Source: an uncultured Ruminococcus sp.
GTDB lineage: Bacteria; Bacillota; Clostridia; Oscillospirales; Ruminococcaceae
Assembly: GCA_947177375.1 (NCBI GenBank)
Contig: CAMWUF010000075.1
Coordinates: forward strand, 1-6,043
DNA length: 6,043 nucleotides
Direction: 5' to 3'
This document shows, in pieces, positions 4,849 to 6,043 of the stretch (positions are counted from its first letter, which is position 1; the number at the start of each line of letters is the position of its first letter). A model generated the notes under the pieces. It had not been told where the DNA came from. It ran no database searches and saw nothing but the letters and a program-made list of their open reading frames with translations. The position numbers were made by a program, and so were the translations under genes.

Positions 4849-6043
4849 TTATGCACAAGTAAGTACCTGTACATTTGGCATACTGCATGCCTCTACTAAG
4901 TCCAGCCATAACTGACTGTTCCAAGCTTCTTGTTTTATCAGATATTTTTTCATAATATTCAGAGAACCATTGATATCTGCATTAATTATTTTGTTTTCTG
5001 CACTTCTGAATAAACCTCTGTATACTCTTTTTCCCCGATAATTTTTATGCCTGCAGATTGTTTCATTATCAAGAAAGGAACATTTGCTTGTATAGGATTC
5101 TTCCTGCTCTATGATTGTAATGCCATGTAATTTGCATTTATAAGACAGCATTTCTTTGAAACTATAAAACGGTATCTGCACAAAATTCTGATTATTTATT
5201 TTGCCCATATTTGTGTCTTGTTTTCATTTCTTGTGATATCCTAATATCAAAGTGTGGATATTGTTAGAAACTAATTGATTCACAATATAAGTACTTGCCT
5301 TGTGTAAATAATCTCTGATTTTGTGTTCACGTTTTATATAAATTTTTTTCATCTGTTTTGATGACTTTTTATCTCCCTGCAGCAAACTTTTTAAATGAGC
5401 AATTTTCTTGTTTGCATACTGATTTATGCTTTTCAGAGGTCTGCCATTCATCATAAATGGTTTCATCACATTTGAAGTCACTGTAGCAAGATTGTTCAGC
5501 CCCAAATCAATACTGGCATATCTGCCATTCTGTTCCTTTTCAGGACACTCTTTACGGTAACCAATGATAATTTTAAAGCTTTGCAGAGCAGGAACAATTT
5601 CTACATACCGAACCATTTCTTTTGTCAGATTTGTTCTGATTTCTATATTTGTCTGAGAAAGTTTTAAATAACCTGATTTTTGGAAGGAAATTGCTCCTTT
5701 TTCATAATGCAGTTTCTTTCTGCCTTTTATCTTATCAGCATATTTAGGCGGTTTTACAGAATGTTCATATTTCCCCTGCTGTTTCAGTTTTAATAATGCA
5801 AAAAATGAATGAAAGTCCTGTTCCACCAGTTTCTGTACCCATTTTGCGACTTTTGCAGGCAAAGCTCTGTAATCCTGCTGATTTTCGTGAGTAAATGAAA
5901 GATTCACCTGATTGTAATTCAGATATTGTTTTGTCTGAAAATAATGCTGACGAACAGCATATAAAGTAGAATTATAGAGATTTTTGCTTAAAAAACATAA
6001 CCTGTCAAGTTCCGCATAATCATGATGTTTGTAAGAAATATGA
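4849..6043 (-). pseudogene. tnpB: IS200/IS605-type TnpB, interrupted by an in-frame TGA and cut by the window edge
   Basis: RNA-guided nuclease of the TnpB (Cas12 ancestor) family. The frame is open to the right edge: codons upstream of the GTG at 5907 read HHDYAELDRL and LSKNLYNSTLYAVRQHYF, typical TnpB N-terminal sequence, so the gene starts outside the window. It contains an OrfB-type helical region (RALPAKVAKWVQKLVEQDFHSF), RuvC-I D in SIDLGLNN (5506-5508), RuvC-II E in EESYTSKCS (5098-5100) and RuvC-III D in NADINGS (4975-4977). The classical CxxC zinc finger is absent; the TSKCSFLDNE variant is seen instead. One TGA at 5224-5226 splits the frame between GYHKK and KQDTN, where relatives as I recall have Trp, so TGG to TGA is the simplest cause. 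No frameshift exists: the parts share one frame. The C-terminal ATG at 5208 has no ribosome binding site. No tnpA is visible; it could lie outside. The family is certain; inactivity is likely but read-through cannot be excluded. Confidence 0.9.
5224..5226 (-). other. In-frame TGA within tnpB
   Basis: The codon following GGA TAT CAC AAG AAA is TGA, and the next codons AAA CAA GAC ACA AAT continue the TnpB sequence without a shift. It separates the RuvC-I aspartate from the RuvC-II glutamate and RuvC-III aspartate, so neither product alone has a full active site. A single G-to-A change from TGG (Trp) explains it. The other three genes end in TAA and one in TAG, so these do not show whether TGA acts as a stop here. 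Confidence 0.9.

Noticed and set aside
4849..5208. Separate 119-residue gene starting at the ATG at 5208
   Set aside because: It is the C-terminal part of TnpB in the same frame as the upstream piece, five codons beyond the TGA. No Shine-Dalgarno sequence precedes the ATG, so I treat it as part of one interrupted gene.

Overview
The window looks like chromosomal DNA from an AT-rich, Gram-positive gut or rumen Firmicute of the Ruminococcus/Oscillospiraceae type. The evidence is a secreted GH43 arabinanase with a C-terminal type I dockerin (a cellulosome-style attachment module), strong AGGAG-type ribosome binding sites, low GC, and a TnpB of the 'TSKCSFLD' variety that I recall from such bacteria. 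The species cannot be named from the sequence alone. Every gene I accept lies on the minus strand, so the layout is read from right to left.

Right part (6043 to 4849): a tnpB gene of the IS200/IS605 (IS1341-like) group. Its 5' end is cut off by the window edge and its frame is interrupted by one in-frame TGA (5224-5226). Downstream sequence continues in the same frame, and the three expected RuvC acidic residues are present, two of them on different sides of the stop. This is either a freshly broken tnpB or a read-through case.

Middle (4848 to 4775): a 74-bp spacer holding two overlapping inverted repeats, a weak promoter candidate and a ribosome binding site. It probably also contains the right end of the insertion element.

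Centre (4774 to 2809): a compact gene run. First is a DUF5662-type protein with an HD-phosphohydrolase-like spacing of His/Asp residues. Two bases later comes an unrecognised 153-residue protein, and 35 bases after that a TerD-domain protein whose N-terminal half is a disordered Gln/Asn/Pro/Tyr-rich region built from nearly identical 57-bp tandem repeats. The TerD domain has lost several acidic residues expected in its calcium sites.

Left part (2786 to 69): the large secreted GH43 arabinanase with a GH43 C-terminal domain, two ricin-type carbohydrate-binding modules and a dockerin. It starts 22 bases after the TerD stop codon and ends at a clear intrinsic terminator (13-44). The four genes therefore appear to form one transcription unit that joins three cytoplasmic proteins of unclear, possibly stress-related role to an exported plant-cell-wall enzyme. 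That combination is the most unusual feature of the window. I do not see a defined new system beyond it.
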